A DNA stretch of 64,000 nucleotides, from positions 124,001-188,000 of the forward strand of contig NZ_JAJEQX010000002.1 in the NCBI RefSeq assembly GCF_020687545.1. The letters run 5' to 3'. The DNA comes from Ruminococcus turbiniformis (GTDB taxonomy: Bacteria; Bacillota; Clostridia; Lachnospirales; Lachnospiraceae). Positions 16,698-27,006 of this stretch are shown one piece after another; positions within the stretch are counted from its first letter, which is position 1; each line of letters starts with the position of its first letter. Position numbers and translations under genes: made by a program. The notes beneath the pieces were generated by a model. The model was not told where the DNA came from, ran no database searches, and saw nothing but the letters and a program-made list of their open reading frames with translations.

Positions 16698-17648
16698 TCA
16701 GTTTCCGTACAGTCCCCGTGCTTTTAAATTTTCTATCATAAATTCAAGCAGACGATCCTCATCCTGCCCGATCACGGAGCGGTCCGCCCAGATGACGTCG
16801 CGCTCCCGCTTAAACCAGGTGAGCTGCCGCTTTGCAAAATGTCTTGTATCCCGCTTAATCACGCGCACCGCCTCTTCCAGGTCATACGCCCCGTCAAGAT
16901 ACGCGTAGAGTTCTTTATAGCCGAGCCCCTGCATGGCAGTGGAATCCCGTCTTACCCCGCGTTCTTTCAGTTCCCGTACCTCCTCAAGAAGCCCCTGCTC
17001 CATCATCAGATCCACTCTCCTGTCGATCCTCTCGTAGAGCCTGCTCCTCTCGTCCGTGAGCACAAAATAGGCGAACTCATAAGGAGATTCCTTCCCCCTC
17101 TCCTCCTCATTGTGCTCCGAGATCCTCTTTCCTGTCTGCTGATAAAACTCCAGCGCCCGAATGACCCGCTTCACATTGTTCGGGTGAATCTGCTCCGCCG
17201 CTTTCGGATCCCTCTCTTTTAACAGGTCATGAAGATACTCGCTTCCTTGCTCCTTTGCCGTCTGTTCCAGTTCGCGGCGGAAGCTGTCATCCCCATCATT
17301 CTCCGTAAAATCAATGTCATAGAGGAGAGCCTGAACATAAAACCCGGTCCCGCCTACCACAAGCGGGATCTGTCCCCGGGCGTAAATCTCCTCCGCCGCC
17401 TCCTTTGCCATCTGCTGGAAACGAACCACGCTGAACTCTTCCTCCGGCTCCAGCACGTCCACCAGATAATGGGGCACGCCGTCCATCTCTTCCGGGGTGA
17501 TCTTTGCGGAGCCGATATCCATATGGCGGTAAACCTGCATGGAGTCCGCAGAAATGACGGAAGCGTTAATCTGTTTTGCAAGGCGAACCGACAGATCCGT
17601 TTTCCCAACGGCTGTCGGCCCGGCCAGTATAATCAAAGGTCTTTTCAT
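16698..17648 (-). CDS. miaA: tRNA dimethylallyltransferase
   Basis: Adds a dimethylallyl group to A37 of tRNAs that read codons starting with U. 316 aa, normal length. It begins with the P-loop LAGPTAVGKTDLSVRLA, followed by ISADSMQVYRHMDIGSAK, the substrate-binding region conserved in MiaA, and later FYQQTGKRISEHN and TRHFAKRQLTWFKRE. It follows mutL by 23 nt, and mutS lies before that, so the three are probably one transcript, as in many bacteria. Confidence 0.97.
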   Translation of the reverse strand: MKRPLIILAGPTAVGKTDLSVRLAKQINASVISADSMQVYRHMDIGSAKITPEEMDGVPHYLVDVLEPEEEFSVVRFQQMAKEAAEEIYARGQIPLVVGGTGFYVQALLYDIDFTENDGDDSFRRELEQTAKEQGSEYLHDLLKERDPKAAEQIHPNNVKRVIRALEFYQQTGKRISEHNEEERGKESPYEFAYFVLTDERSRLYERIDRRVDLMMEQGLLEEVRELKERGVRRDSTAMQGLGYKELYAYLDGAYDLEEAVRVIKRDTRHFAKRQLTWFKRERDVIWADRSVIGQDEDRLLEFMIENLKARGLYGN

Positions 17649-17671
17649 TGTGTCACCCTCTGCTGTGCGTG

Positions 17672-19921
17672 TTATACAATCCTTTTGAATTTCTTCTCAA
17701 GCTCCCGCTTTGTCATCGCGATGATCGTAGGTCTTCCGTGTGGACAGTGATACGGGTTGTCCAGGGTTAAGAGTTCCCCAATCAGGGCGTCAACCTCCTG
17801 TGCGGAGAGCCTGCTGTTTCCTTTCACCGCGGCCTTGCACGACATGGAAGCCACTTTTTCGTCGATCAGATCCGGTGCCATATTCGTGGAAATTCCGTCT
17901 GAGAGATCGTCAATCATCTCCATCAGAAGTTCCTTTTTCGCGATACCGAAGAGATTGTCCGGAATAGCGCGGACAGCAAACTCCTCGCCTCCGAACGGCT
18001 CAATCTCGAATCCGATCCGGGTAAACCGGTCCATGTGCTCATTTAAGAGCTGTGCCTCCTGCATGGACAGGCTCAGAATGATCGGCGGGCTTAAATACTG
18101 GGAGGTGTATTCCCTTGTCTTCATTTCCTTTAATGTCCGCTCGTACAGCACTCTCTCGTGAGCTGCGTGCTGATCGATGATGTAAAGGCTGTCCTGGAAC
18201 TGGACGAGCCAGTACGTGTCAAAGACCTGGCCGATCAGGCGGTACTCGGCGCGCACTTCGCGCTTTAGGAAGTTCTCTTCAAAGAGATCCATCTGGCGGG
18301 GCTTTCCCGTTCCTTCCATCCTGTCGTCCAACTGGGGGGCTTCCGTCTGTCTGTCCGGCTGCACTGCCTTCACGTCTGTTCCCGTGTCCGGCTGCGATGT
18401 CTCCACATCTGTCTCCATACCTGACTGCATCATTTCCTGCACTGTCCCGGCACTGGATTCTTCCCGGCTGTCCGGCTGCGCTGCCTCCCCGTGGGATTGC
18501 AGCTGTCCGTACGTCTGCACTGCCTCTGTCTGAGAGTCCGGCTGTCCATCCGGCTTCATACCGTAGGACACAGTTTCCCGTATGCGGTCTGCCTGTTCTT
18601 TCGGACGGTACATTCCCCCTCTGTCCGCCACTTCCTGGGAGGACATCCTGTTATGATACGCCATGACTCTCTCCCGCATTTTCCGGATGAAATAGTCCTC
18701 GTCGCGGATCTCGTCCTTCTCTTCTTTCTTTTCTTGTTTTTCTTCTCTCTTTGCTTCCCCGTTTTTCGTCTCTCCCGATGCTGCAGGAGCCGGGACAGTC
18801 CCGTCTCCGGACTTTAATCCGGATCTCGATCCTGGCCTTAAAAGGAAGGGGCTTGGGGATTCCGCTCTTGATCCTGCTTTCGTTTCCGCCCCGGATGCGA
18901 CCGGATCGGGCACCTCCGCCTTCTGGATCAGTTCCGGTTCCAGAAGCCTCCGGTGAACCGCCTCGTAGACCGTGCCGTATACTTCCTGCTGTCTCTGGAA
19001 CCTGAGCTCCATTTTTGTGGGGTGGACGTTGACGTCGATCTCCTCGCCGTTTACATGGAAATGCAGTACCGCAAAGGGAAATTTATGCTGCATGGTAAAG
19101 TCTTTATATGCGTCCTCAAGAGACTTTGAGATCATGGGGCTCTTTACATACCGGCCGTTTACAAAAAAGTTTTCAAAGTTCCGGTTTCCCCGTGTTATAA
19201 CCGGTTTTCCGAGATATCCCGTGATCCTTAATCCCCCTTTTTCGTAGTCGATATCCAGAAGATTCGCGGCCACTTCCCGCCCGTATATGCTGTAGATCAC
19301 GTCTTTTAACTTCCCGTTTCCGGACGTGCGGAGCTTCTCCTGCCCGTTGCTGATAAAGTGAAACGACACTTCCGGGTGAGAGAGGGAGAGATGCATGAGC
19401 AGATCCTGCACATGTCCCGCCTCGGTCATCGGCGTCTTTAAAAATTTTCTCCTGGCGGGAACATTATAGAAAAGCTGCCGCACAAGGAAGGTCGTGCCGT
19501 TCGGCGCGCCGGTTTCCTCGAGGGACACCTCTTTTCCTCCCTCGATCACATACCGGGTGCCGAACTGTGCATCCTCTGTCTTTGTGATCAGTTCGGTCCT
19601 CGTCACCGCGGCGATACTTGAAAGGGCCTCCCCGCGGAATCCCAGCGAGCTGATATGCGTCAGATCCTCCACGCTTCGGATCTTGCTCGTGGAATGTCTT
19701 AAAAAGGCGCTTCTCACCTCATCCCCCTCGATGCCGCAGCCGTTGTCCATGACGCGGATCAGAGAAATCCCCCCGTCACGGATCTCCACGGTCACAGAGT
19801 CCGCCCCCGCGTCCACGGCATTCTCCACCAGTTCTTTTACGATGGAAGCGGGTCTCTCGATCACTTCCCCCGCTGCGATCTTGTCTATTGTCACCTGATC
19901 CAGTACCTGAATATGCGGCAT
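17672..19921 (-). CDS. mutL: DNA mismatch repair endonuclease MutL
   Basis: Links mismatch recognition by MutS to strand removal. 749 aa, longer than usual because of a Q/P/D/T-rich linker at about residues 330-545. The N-terminal GHKL ATPase has IAAGEVIERP, DNGCGI and LGFRGEAL. The C-terminal domain has the endonuclease motif DQHAAHERVLYE and the metal-site motif CPHGRP, so it should nick DNA itself, fitting an organism without MutH. ATG 19921 has AAGGAG upstream. It sits between mutS and miaA. Confidence 0.97.
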   Translation of the reverse strand: MPHIQVLDQVTIDKIAAGEVIERPASIVKELVENAVDAGADSVTVEIRDGGISLIRVMDNGCGIEGDEVRSAFLRHSTSKIRSVEDLTHISSLGFRGEALSSIAAVTRTELITKTEDAQFGTRYVIEGGKEVSLEETGAPNGTTFLVRQLFYNVPARRKFLKTPMTEAGHVQDLLMHLSLSHPEVSFHFISNGQEKLRTSGNGKLKDVIYSIYGREVAANLLDIDYEKGGLRITGYLGKPVITRGNRNFENFFVNGRYVKSPMISKSLEDAYKDFTMQHKFPFAVLHFHVNGEEIDVNVHPTKMELRFQRQQEVYGTVYEAVHRRLLEPELIQKAEVPDPVASGAETKAGSRAESPSPFLLRPGSRSGLKSGDGTVPAPAASGETKNGEAKREEKQEKKEEKDEIRDEDYFIRKMRERVMAYHNRMSSQEVADRGGMYRPKEQADRIRETVSYGMKPDGQPDSQTEAVQTYGQLQSHGEAAQPDSREESSAGTVQEMMQSGMETDVETSQPDTGTDVKAVQPDRQTEAPQLDDRMEGTGKPRQMDLFEENFLKREVRAEYRLIGQVFDTYWLVQFQDSLYIIDQHAAHERVLYERTLKEMKTREYTSQYLSPPIILSLSMQEAQLLNEHMDRFTRIGFEIEPFGGEEFAVRAIPDNLFGIAKKELLMEMIDDLSDGISTNMAPDLIDEKVASMSCKAAVKGNSRLSAQEVDALIGELLTLDNPYHCPHGRPTIIAMTKRELEKKFKRIV

Positions 19922-19954
19922 ATCTGTCTCCTTTTTTATCCTTCCACTTTTATC

Positions 19955-22606
19955 CTACCACCGGTTCTTCAGCTTATTCTGCAGGCGGTAAATGGTGTTT
20001 AACGCGTCGATGGGCGTCATATTGCCGACGTCCAGATTCTTGAGTTCTTCCAGAACGTCTCCGTCTTTTACGGTATCGAAGAGGGACATCTGCGCCATGT
20101 CCACCTCATCGTATTTTTTCATTTTCGGCTTTTTGCCGCTTCCGCGCTCTTTGACTTTGATCTCGCTGACTCTGGCGGTGATATCCTCATCGGCAAGCTC
20201 TTCTACGATCTCCTTTGCCCGGTTGATCACAAGATCCGGCACACCGGCAAGCTTGGCCACCTGGATTCCGTAGCTTTTGTCCGCACCGCCTTTTACGATC
20301 TTTCTGAGGAAAACGATGTCATCGCCCTTTTCTTTTACCGCGATACAGTAATTGTTTACATTGTCGATCTTTCCCTCGAGTTCTGTCAGCTCGTGATAAT
20401 GGGTTGCAAAAAGCGTCTTCGCGCCGAGAAGCCGGCTGTCGCTGATATACTCCACCACGGCCCAGGCGATGGAAAGTCCGTCAAAAGTGCTCGTTCCCCT
20501 TCCGATCTCATCGAGGATCAGAAGACTCTTTGAAGTGGCGTTTCTCAGGATGTTCGCGACTTCAGTCATCTCCACCATAAACGTACTCTGCCCGGACGCC
20601 AGGTCATCCGATGCGCCGACTCTTGTGAAAATCCGGTCAGACAGGCCGATGTTCGCGCTCTTTGCCGGAACGAAAGAGCCGATCTGTGCCATCAGTGCGA
20701 TCAGCGCCGTCTGACGCATATAGGTGGATTTTCCGGCCATATTCGGACCTGTGATGATGGAGATTCTGTGCTTTTTGTCATCCAGGTATGTATCGTTTGC
20801 GATAAACATGTCGTTTGGAATCATCCGCTCCACAACAGGATGGCGTCCCTCTTTGATATCGATCACGCCCTTCTCGTTGATCTTCGGACGGACGTAATTG
20901 TTGCGCTCTGCCACAAGGGCCAGGGATGCGAACACATCCAGATTCGCCACCGCCTTCGCCGTCTGCTGAATCCGTTCCACCTCTCCTGCAATTTTGTCGC
21001 GGACGCTGCTGTAGAGCTCATACTCCAGGGCATAAAGCTTGTCCTCCGCCCCGAGAATCATATCTTCCAGCTCTTTGAGCTCCGGGGTGATGTATCGCTC
21101 CGCGTTTGCGAGCGTCTGCTTGCGGGTATAGTATTCGGGTACGAGATCTTTGTAGGAATTGGTGACTTCCAGATAGTAGCCGAACACCTTATTGTACTTG
21201 ATGCGCAGGTTCTTGATCCCGGTCTTCTCCCGCTCTTCGTTCTCAAGCTTTGCCAGCCAGTCCTTTCCGTCAGACTTGGCGCGCCTTAACTTGTCCACTT
21301 CCTCGTTCCACCCGTCCCGGATAATATTTCCTTCCTTCATGGCGATGGGCGGCTCGTCCCGGATGGCGTCTTTTACCAGAGTGCAGAGATCCTCCAGCGG
21401 GTCCATGTCCCCGCATATATTTTTCAGGAGAGTGCTCTCCATATCCTGAAGAATGCAGCGGATCGCCGGCAGCATCTCAAGAGACGTCCGGAATGCGGTC
21501 AGATCTCTCGGGTTTGCCGACCCGTATGTAATCTTCGTGATCAGACGCTCCAGGTCGTAAACCGGACCCAGATATTCCCGCATCTCTTCCCTTGCAATGG
21601 CGTCTTCCTTTAATTCCGCCACCGCATCCAGACGGAGCTGGATCTCCGCCTTGTCAATCAGAGGCTGCTCCACGTATTTACGCAGCGTGCGCGCTCCCAT
21701 GGCGGTCTTTGTCTTATCAAGCACCCAGAGAAGGGATCCTCTTTTCTGCTTTTCCCTCAGCGTTTCGCAGAGTTCCAGATTCCTTCTTGTGGAGCTGTCC
21801 AGCATCATATATTTTCCCGCTGTGTACGGAGTGATATGAGTCAGGTTGGACAGAGAGTTCTTCTGGGTCTCAAGGAGATAGATCAGAAGCGCCCCCGCGC
21901 TTATAATCCCGCAGTCGTAGTCTCCGAGTCCAAGCCCCGCAAAGGAGGATACATGAAAATGTTCCAGAAGTTTCTGCCTGCATACATCATCGTCAAAATA
22001 CCAGGAATCCAGAGCGTAGATCGTGATGCCGAGCCGCTCTTTCATGCCGTCCAGGTCCATCCCGCTCATGTAAAACGCCTCGTTGCAGATAATCTCGGAA
22101 GGAGAGAAACGGTAGATCTCATCCATCAGCTTTGCGCTGTCCGGAATCTCCGTCACAAAATAGTCCCCTGTCGTGATATCCGAGATAGCCACTCCGTAGC
22201 GGTCCGCAATGTAGACGATACACATGATATAATTGTTCCTCGTCTCATCCAGCGCCTGTGTGTCAAGATTCGTTCCGGGAGTCACAATGCGGACAACCTC
22301 GCGCTTTACGATTCCCTTCGCAGTCTTCGGGTCCTCCACCTGCTCGCAGATAGCCACCTTATATCCTTTTGACACCAGCCTGTTGAGATAGCTGTCCACA
22401 GCATGATAAGGGACACCGCACATGGGTGCCCGCTCCTCCTGTCCGCAGTTTTTTCCGGTCAGTGTGATCTCAAGTTCCCGCGATGCGGTCAGGGCGTCAT
22501 CGAAAAACATCTCATAGAAATCGCCCAGTCTATAGAACAGAATGCAGTCCTGATATTCGGACTTCGTCTCCATATACTGCTTCATCATTGGTGTTAATTC
22601 AGCCAC
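19955..22606 (-). CDS. mutS: DNA mismatch repair protein MutS
   Basis: Recognises mismatches and small loops. 883 aa from GTG 22606, which has AAAAGGAG 7 nt upstream; the frame is open further 5' but without a suitable site. N-terminal domain: LTPMMKQYMETKSEYQD, with the mismatch-contacting Phe-x-Glu as FYEMFF. C-terminal ATPase: GPNMAGKSTYMRQTALI, LILDEIGRGTSTFDGLSIAWA and TLFATHYHEL. The stop is 33 nt before mutL. A damaged copy of residues from the core and Walker A region lies at 6797-7260. Confidence 0.97.
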   Translation of the reverse strand: MAELTPMMKQYMETKSEYQDCILFYRLGDFYEMFFDDALTASRELEITLTGKNCGQEERAPMCGVPYHAVDSYLNRLVSKGYKVAICEQVEDPKTAKGIVKREVVRIVTPGTNLDTQALDETRNNYIMCIVYIADRYGVAISDITTGDYFVTEIPDSAKLMDEIYRFSPSEIICNEAFYMSGMDLDGMKERLGITIYALDSWYFDDDVCRQKLLEHFHVSSFAGLGLGDYDCGIISAGALLIYLLETQKNSLSNLTHITPYTAGKYMMLDSSTRRNLELCETLREKQKRGSLLWVLDKTKTAMGARTLRKYVEQPLIDKAEIQLRLDAVAELKEDAIAREEMREYLGPVYDLERLITKITYGSANPRDLTAFRTSLEMLPAIRCILQDMESTLLKNICGDMDPLEDLCTLVKDAIRDEPPIAMKEGNIIRDGWNEEVDKLRRAKSDGKDWLAKLENEEREKTGIKNLRIKYNKVFGYYLEVTNSYKDLVPEYYTRKQTLANAERYITPELKELEDMILGAEDKLYALEYELYSSVRDKIAGEVERIQQTAKAVANLDVFASLALVAERNNYVRPKINEKGVIDIKEGRHPVVERMIPNDMFIANDTYLDDKKHRISIITGPNMAGKSTYMRQTALIALMAQIGSFVPAKSANIGLSDRIFTRVGASDDLASGQSTFMVEMTEVANILRNATSKSLLILDEIGRGTSTFDGLSIAWAVVEYISDSRLLGAKTLFATHYHELTELEGKIDNVNNYCIAVKEKGDDIVFLRKIVKGGADKSYGIQVAKLAGVPDLVINRAKEIVEELADEDITARVSEIKVKERGSGKKPKMKKYDEVDMAQMSLFDTVKDGDVLEELKNLDVGNMTPIDALNTIYRLQNKLKNRW

Positions 22607-22704
22607 ATTCTTACTCCTTTTCTTCCTTCTTCTGCCACTTTTCATCTGCTTTTTCTTCTGCTGGTGTATTATAGCATTTTTAAATTTTGTCTTCAACCGC
22701 TGAA

Positions 22705-23121
22705 TCAGAGTACGCGGAAGACCGGTTTCTTCTCCCCGTACAGCCAGTGCAGCAGGTATCCGCTTAAGATGATTCCCAGAGCGCACAGCCCGGAAAACAG
22801 AATGGTAAAGGGAAGGCAGATCTGCCCCATAATCTGGAACGGCTGGTCTGCATAATCCCACACATTCCACCGCATAATCCGGTTCACGAAAATTCCCGTG
22901 ATAAACTCTCCCGCAGTCACAAAAGCAGTACACCAGAGCACCTGTTTCCACATGGGCTCTCCCCACCCTGTCCATATTCCCTGCTGGGCAAAAAACACAA
23001 GGCAGACGCCGCCCAGGAAGAACATGGACCAGTGGGAAAATCCCCGCACCAGTACTTCAAACGTGTAATAGATCGATCCGCCCAGAGCCCACAGGAATAA
23101 GTATTCGCTCAGTTTCTTCAA
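22705..23121 (-). CDS. Putative membrane protein, ABC-transporter CmpB-like (PF06541 type)
   Basis: 138 aa with four hydrophobic segments and conserved aromatic patches (IYYTFEVLVRGFSHWSMFFLGG; WNVWDYADQPFQIMGQICLPF). This pattern matches a family annotated as putative ABC transporter permease, although members are small and lack an ATPase partner; the function is not known. The start is TTG 23121, with AGGAGG 7 nt upstream. It lies on the same strand between rarA and mutS. Confidence 0.75.
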   Translation of the reverse strand: MKKLSEYLFLWALGGSIYYTFEVLVRGFSHWSMFFLGGVCLVFFAQQGIWTGWGEPMWKQVLWCTAFVTAGEFITGIFVNRIMRWNVWDYADQPFQIMGQICLPFTILFSGLCALGIILSGYLLHWLYGEKKPVFRVL

Positions 23122-23214
23122 TATGATACCTCCTCATAATGATCCCTATCGGCTGTCATATAGGTATAGTCTGAGCCTGTCCCGGATATTTTATAAGTGG
23201 AATTTTTCTCAATC

Positions 23215-24540
23215 TTATTCCTCTTCCCGGGCTTCCCGAAACTTCCTGATCGCTTCCAGGCGCTTCGCCGTCTTTTTTTCATCCCCCTGTTCTGTCGGGT
23301 GATAGTAAGTCCTGTCTTTTAACCGTTCCGGCATACACTGCATATGCGTCAGTTTTTCCTCAGTGTCATGCGCATACTCATAGCCTTTCCCATATCCCAG
23401 CTCTTTCATAAGTCCGGTCGGGGCATTGCGGATCTGCATGGGAACCGGCTCCGCGGGCATACTGCGGACATCCTCTTTGCACAGCTCGCATGCTGTATAG
23501 AGTGCGTTGGACTTTGGCGCCATGGAGAGATACACGACCGCATGGGTCAGGTGAACATCACACTCCGGCATTCCGAGGAAATGGCACGCCTGATATGCCG
23601 CCACCGCAACCTGCAGCGCATTGCTGTCCGCCATCCCCACGTCCTCGCTTGCGAAACGGATCAGTCTTCTCGCAATATAGAGGGGATTCTCGCCCCCTTC
23701 CAGCATCCGCATCATCCAGTAGATGGCTGCGTCCGGATCGCTGTTCCGCATGGATTTGTGGAGGGCGGAGATCAGATTATAGTGTTCTTCCCCGCTCTTG
23801 TCATAGAGAAGCGACTTTCTGCTGATGCACTGGGACAGTCCTTCCTCTGTCACAGTGATGCCGGACGCACTGATCTCTCCGTTTAACACCGCCATCTCAA
23901 GCGTGTTCAGCGCACTTCTGGCGTCCCCGTCGGCAAACGCCGCGATGGCTCTTAAACTCTCCCGGGAGATCTGCACATTCTCGTTTCCGAATCCGGCCGG
24001 ATTTCTGACCGCGTTCTCAAGAAGCTGAACAAGATTGTCCTCGGTGAGCGCTTTTAAGACAAACACCCGGCACCGGGAGAGAAGCGCCGCATTGATCTCA
24101 AAAGAAGGATTTTCCGTCGTCGCGCCGATCAGGATGATGCTTCCTTTCTCGACATACGGAAGGAAGGCATCCTGCTGTGCCTTGTTGAACCGGTGAATCT
24201 CATCGACAAAGAGTACGGTACGAAGCCCCACTCTCCTGCTTGCTTCCGCCCGGTTCATGACGTCCCGGATCTCCTTGATCCCGCTTGTCACCGCGCTGAA
24301 ATTGATAAACTCGGATTTCGTCTGTCCGGCAATGATGCTGGCAAGCGTCGTCTTGCCCACTCCCGGAGGCCCCCAGAAGATCATGGAAGAGATCTGATCT
24401 TTCTCGATCAGTCTGCGCAGAATCTTCCCCGGCCCGAGCAGGTGCTCCTGTCCCACAAATCCGTCCAGCGTATCCGGCCTGAGCCGGCTCGCCAGCGGAG
24501 CCATGGCACGGCTGTTTCCGAATAAACTCATCTGTTCCAT
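23215..24540 (-). CDS. rarA: Replication-associated recombination protein A (AAA+ ATPase)
   Basis: RarA/MgsA clamp-loader-like ATPase acting at stalled replication forks, 441 aa. The start MEQMSLFGN resembles the SSB/clamp-interacting N-terminus of the family, then [20 protein letters not shown], Walker [12 protein letters not shown], Walker [17 protein letters not shown], sensor-1 [12 protein letters not shown] and the arginine finger [11 protein letters not shown] 24540 follows GGGAGGTGAT; a longer frame to 24603 has no support. Confidence 0.95.
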   Translation of the reverse strand: MEQMSLFGNSRAMAPLASRLRPDTLDGFVGQEHLLGPGKILRRLIEKDQISSMIFWGPPGVGKTTLASIIAGQTKSEFINFSAVTSGIKEIRDVMNRAEASRRVGLRTVLFVDEIHRFNKAQQDAFLPYVEKGSIILIGATTENPSFEINAALLSRCRVFVLKALTEDNLVQLLENAVRNPAGFGNENVQISRESLRAIAAFADGDARSALNTLEMAVLNGEISASGITVTEEGLSQCISRKSLLYDKSGEEHYNLISALHKSMRNSDPDAAIYWMMRMLEGGENPLYIARRLIRFASEDVGMADSNALQVAVAAYQACHFLGMPECDVHLTHAVVYLSMAPKSNALYTACELCKEDVRSMPAEPVPMQIRNAPTGLMKELGYGKGYEYAHDTEEKLTHMQCMPERLKDRTYYHPTEQGDEKKTAKRLEAIRKFREAREEE

Positions 24541-24573
24541 AACATCACCTCCCGGTCTGTATGGATTGGAAAA

Positions 24574-24673
24574 GAAAGACCACGCCGGAACCGCGCCGCA
24601 CATTTCGCACCGGCAGAACTTCTGTCCCTGTCCGGCTCATGCAGCCGGAATTCCGGCGTGAATGATGTCTTTC
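24574..24673 (-). terminator. Multi-branched structured RNA / terminator after pnp
   Basis: In the 167-nt gap between pnp and rarA, GAAAGAC + CACGCCGGAA at 24574-24590 can pair with TTCCGGCGTG (24651-24660) and GTCTTTC (24667-24673). Inside are a hairpin TCCGGCT-CATGC-AGCCGGA (24631-24649) and CAGAACTTCTG (24614-24624). On the minus strand the structure ends in CTTTCTTTTCC. It probably ends the pnp transcript, but it is more elaborate than a plain terminator. Confidence 0.6.
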
Positions 24674-24707
24674 CTATCTCTGATCTCTAACTTCTCTTGC
24701 TCATCTC

Positions 24708-26795
24708 TTACTCAGCCACATCTCTGATGCTGAAGCTGAATCTTCCCATTTTATCTTTTCCGAGGCAGACTGCCTTTACCACATCGCCGAGCGCGAGCAC
24801 GTCTTCCACTTTGTTCACTCTCTGTTTTGCGATCTTTGAGATGTGAACGAGTCCTTCCTTGCCCGGAGCGAACTCGAGGAATGCGCCGAAGTCCTTGATG
24901 CTGACAACCTTTCCTTCAAATACCTGTCCGGCCTCGAACTCTGTCACAATGATGTGGATCAGCTTCGCAGCCTTCTCCATTGCCTCTTTCTCTGTGCCGC
25001 AGATCGATACGGATCCGTCGTCCTCGATATCAATCTTCACGCCGGTCTGCTCGATAATGGCGTTGATCGTCTTTCCTCTCTGTCCGACCACATCGCCGAT
25101 CTTCTGCGGATCAATCTGCATCTGGATGATCTTCGGAGCGTACGGTCCGACTTCCGGACGCGGCTCTGCGATGGCCTTGTTCATCACTTCGTCGATGATG
25201 TATGTTCTCGCCTTCTTCGTCGCTGCGATAGCTTCCTCGATAATCGGTCTTGTCAGTCCGTGGATCTTGATATCCATCTGGATCGCCGTGATTCCCTTGT
25301 GTGTTCCGGCAACCTTAAAGTCCATGTCCCCGAAGAAATCTTCAAGTCCCTGGATATCGGTGAGCACAAGGTAGTCGTCGTCCGTCTCCCCTGTCACAAG
25401 TCCTGCGGAGATACCTGCAACCGCTGACTTGATCGGCACGCCTGCTGTCATAAGCGACATACTGGACGCGCACACACTCGCCTGGGATGTGGATCCGTTG
25501 GACTCAAATGTCTCGGATACCGTACGGATCGCATAGGGGAATTCCGCCTCGCTCGGGAGCACCGGAAGAAGGGCTCTCTCTGCAAGAGCACCGTGTCCGA
25601 TCTCGCGGCGTCCCGGTCCTCTTGACGGCTTCGTCTCTCCTACGGAGTAGGACGGGAAATTGTAGTGGTGCATATATCTCTTGGATGTCTCCGCCTCGTC
25701 AAGTCCGTCCAGTCTCTGTGCCTCGGACAGCGGAGCCAGTGTCGTCACCGTACAGATCTGTGTCTGTCCTCTTGTGAACATTGCGGAACCGTGTACTCTC
25801 GGGATCAGGTCAACTTCCGCGGCAAGCGGACGGATCTGATCGATGGCGCGGCCGTCCGGACGCTTGTGGTCTTTTAAGATCATCTTGCGCACCGTCTTCT
25901 TCTGGTACTGGTATACCGCCTCGCCGAGCACATCCAGCCACTCTTCCTTCTCAGCGAACGCTTCTTCGAGCTTCTCTGTGATCTGACGGATGTTCTCTTC
26001 TCTTGTCTGCTTGTCATCTGTGAAAACCGCTTCCTCCATCGTTGCGGGCGGAACGATCTCCATAATCGCGTCGAACAGCTCCTGGGGAACCGCGCAGCTC
26101 TCATACTCATGTTTTTTCTTTCCGCACTCTGCCACAATGGTGTCGAAGAATGCGATTACTTTCTGGTTTAAGTCATGCGCCGCAAAGATCGCCTCGATCA
26201 TCTTATCCTCCGGAACTTCGTTTGCCCCGGCCTCGATCATGATGACTTTTTCCTTTGTGGATGCGACGGTCAGCGCCAGATCGGAAACATCTCTCTGATC
26301 TGCCGTCGGGTTAAAGACGAACTCTCCGTCCACAAGTCCTACCTGCGTTGTGGAGATCGGCCCGTCAAAAGGAATGTCTGAAATACTTGTCGCGATAGAA
26401 GCGCCGAGCATTGCCGTAAGCTCCGGGCTGCAGTCCTGATCCACCGACATGACAAGGTTCTCAAGCGTCACATCGTTTCTGTAATCCTTCGGGAAGAGCG
26501 GACGCATGGGACGGTCAATGACACGGTCTGTCAGAATCGCGTTCTCGGACGCCTTTCCCTCTCTCTTGTTGAATCCGCCCGGGATCTTCCCGACCGCGTA
26601 CATTCTCTCGTTATACTCTACACTCAGCGGGAAGAAATCAATCCCGTCTCTCGGCTTTTCAGATGCTGTAGCGGTACAGAGCACTGTCGTGTCGCCGTAG
26701 TGCATAAGAACCGCGCCGTTTGCCTGTTTTGCAACTCTGTCCACATCAACGCGCAGGGTGCGCCCTGCCAGTTCCATTTCATACTTTTTGTACAT
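24708..26795 (-). CDS. pnp: Polyribonucleotide nucleotidyltransferase (PNPase)
   Basis: Phosphorolytic 3'-5' exoribonuclease, 695 aa, standard length. Two RNase PH domains come first (GKIPGGFNKREGKASE and DRPMRPLFP in the first; FTRGQTQ and YNFPSYSVGE in the second), then a KH domain (VGQRGKTINAIIEQTGVKIDIEDDG) and an S1 domain (GKVVSIKDFGAFLEF...GLVHISKI). The start MYKKYEMELAGR at 26795 has AAAAAGGAG; the frame is open to 26960 but not needed. It follows rpsO, with a terminator and a structured leader in between. Confidence 0.97.
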   Translation of the reverse strand: MYKKYEMELAGRTLRVDVDRVAKQANGAVLMHYGDTTVLCTATASEKPRDGIDFFPLSVEYNERMYAVGKIPGGFNKREGKASENAILTDRVIDRPMRPLFPKDYRNDVTLENLVMSVDQDCSPELTAMLGASIATSISDIPFDGPISTTQVGLVDGEFVFNPTADQRDVSDLALTVASTKEKVIMIEAGANEVPEDKMIEAIFAAHDLNQKVIAFFDTIVAECGKKKHEYESCAVPQELFDAIMEIVPPATMEEAVFTDDKQTREENIRQITEKLEEAFAEKEEWLDVLGEAVYQYQKKTVRKMILKDHKRPDGRAIDQIRPLAAEVDLIPRVHGSAMFTRGQTQICTVTTLAPLSEAQRLDGLDEAETSKRYMHHYNFPSYSVGETKPSRGPGRREIGHGALAERALLPVLPSEAEFPYAIRTVSETFESNGSTSQASVCASSMSLMTAGVPIKSAVAGISAGLVTGETDDDYLVLTDIQGLEDFFGDMDFKVAGTHKGITAIQMDIKIHGLTRPIIEEAIAATKKARTYIIDEVMNKAIAEPRPEVGPYAPKIIQMQIDPQKIGDVVGQRGKTINAIIEQTGVKIDIEDDGSVSICGTEKEAMEKAAKLIHIIVTEFEAGQVFEGKVVSIKDFGAFLEFAPGKEGLVHISKIAKQRVNKVEDVLALGDVVKAVCLGKDKMGRFSFSIRDVAE

Positions 26796-26839
26796 GGTTT
26801 TCTCCTTTTTCTTCAATCTGCTGCTTTGGACAGAAGTCT

Positions 26840-26941
26840 CCGAAACTACTGAAAAACCCGCAAAATCCGCATTTTTCTGCCGCTTTTGGCGAATCATCCG
26901 GCAAAAAGACGGATGGCTTGTGTGCTTTTCAGTGGTCTCGG
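26840..26941 (-). promoter_or_regulatory. Long stem-loop in the pnp 5' leader
   Basis: CCGAAACTACTGAAAA (26840-26855) and TTTTCAGTGGTCTCGG (26926-26941) pair over 14 of 16 bases, enclosing a second hairpin CATCCG/CGGATG (26895-26915). It lies about 45 nt upstream of the pnp start. Enterobacterial pnp leaders have a comparable stem cut by RNase III for autocontrol; a similar role here is inferred. Confidence 0.55.
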
Positions 26942-27006
26942 CACTTATCTCTGTCCGCAATCTAAAATATTATATCATACCGGGATAAGATAGGCAATTA
27001 CTTTTA

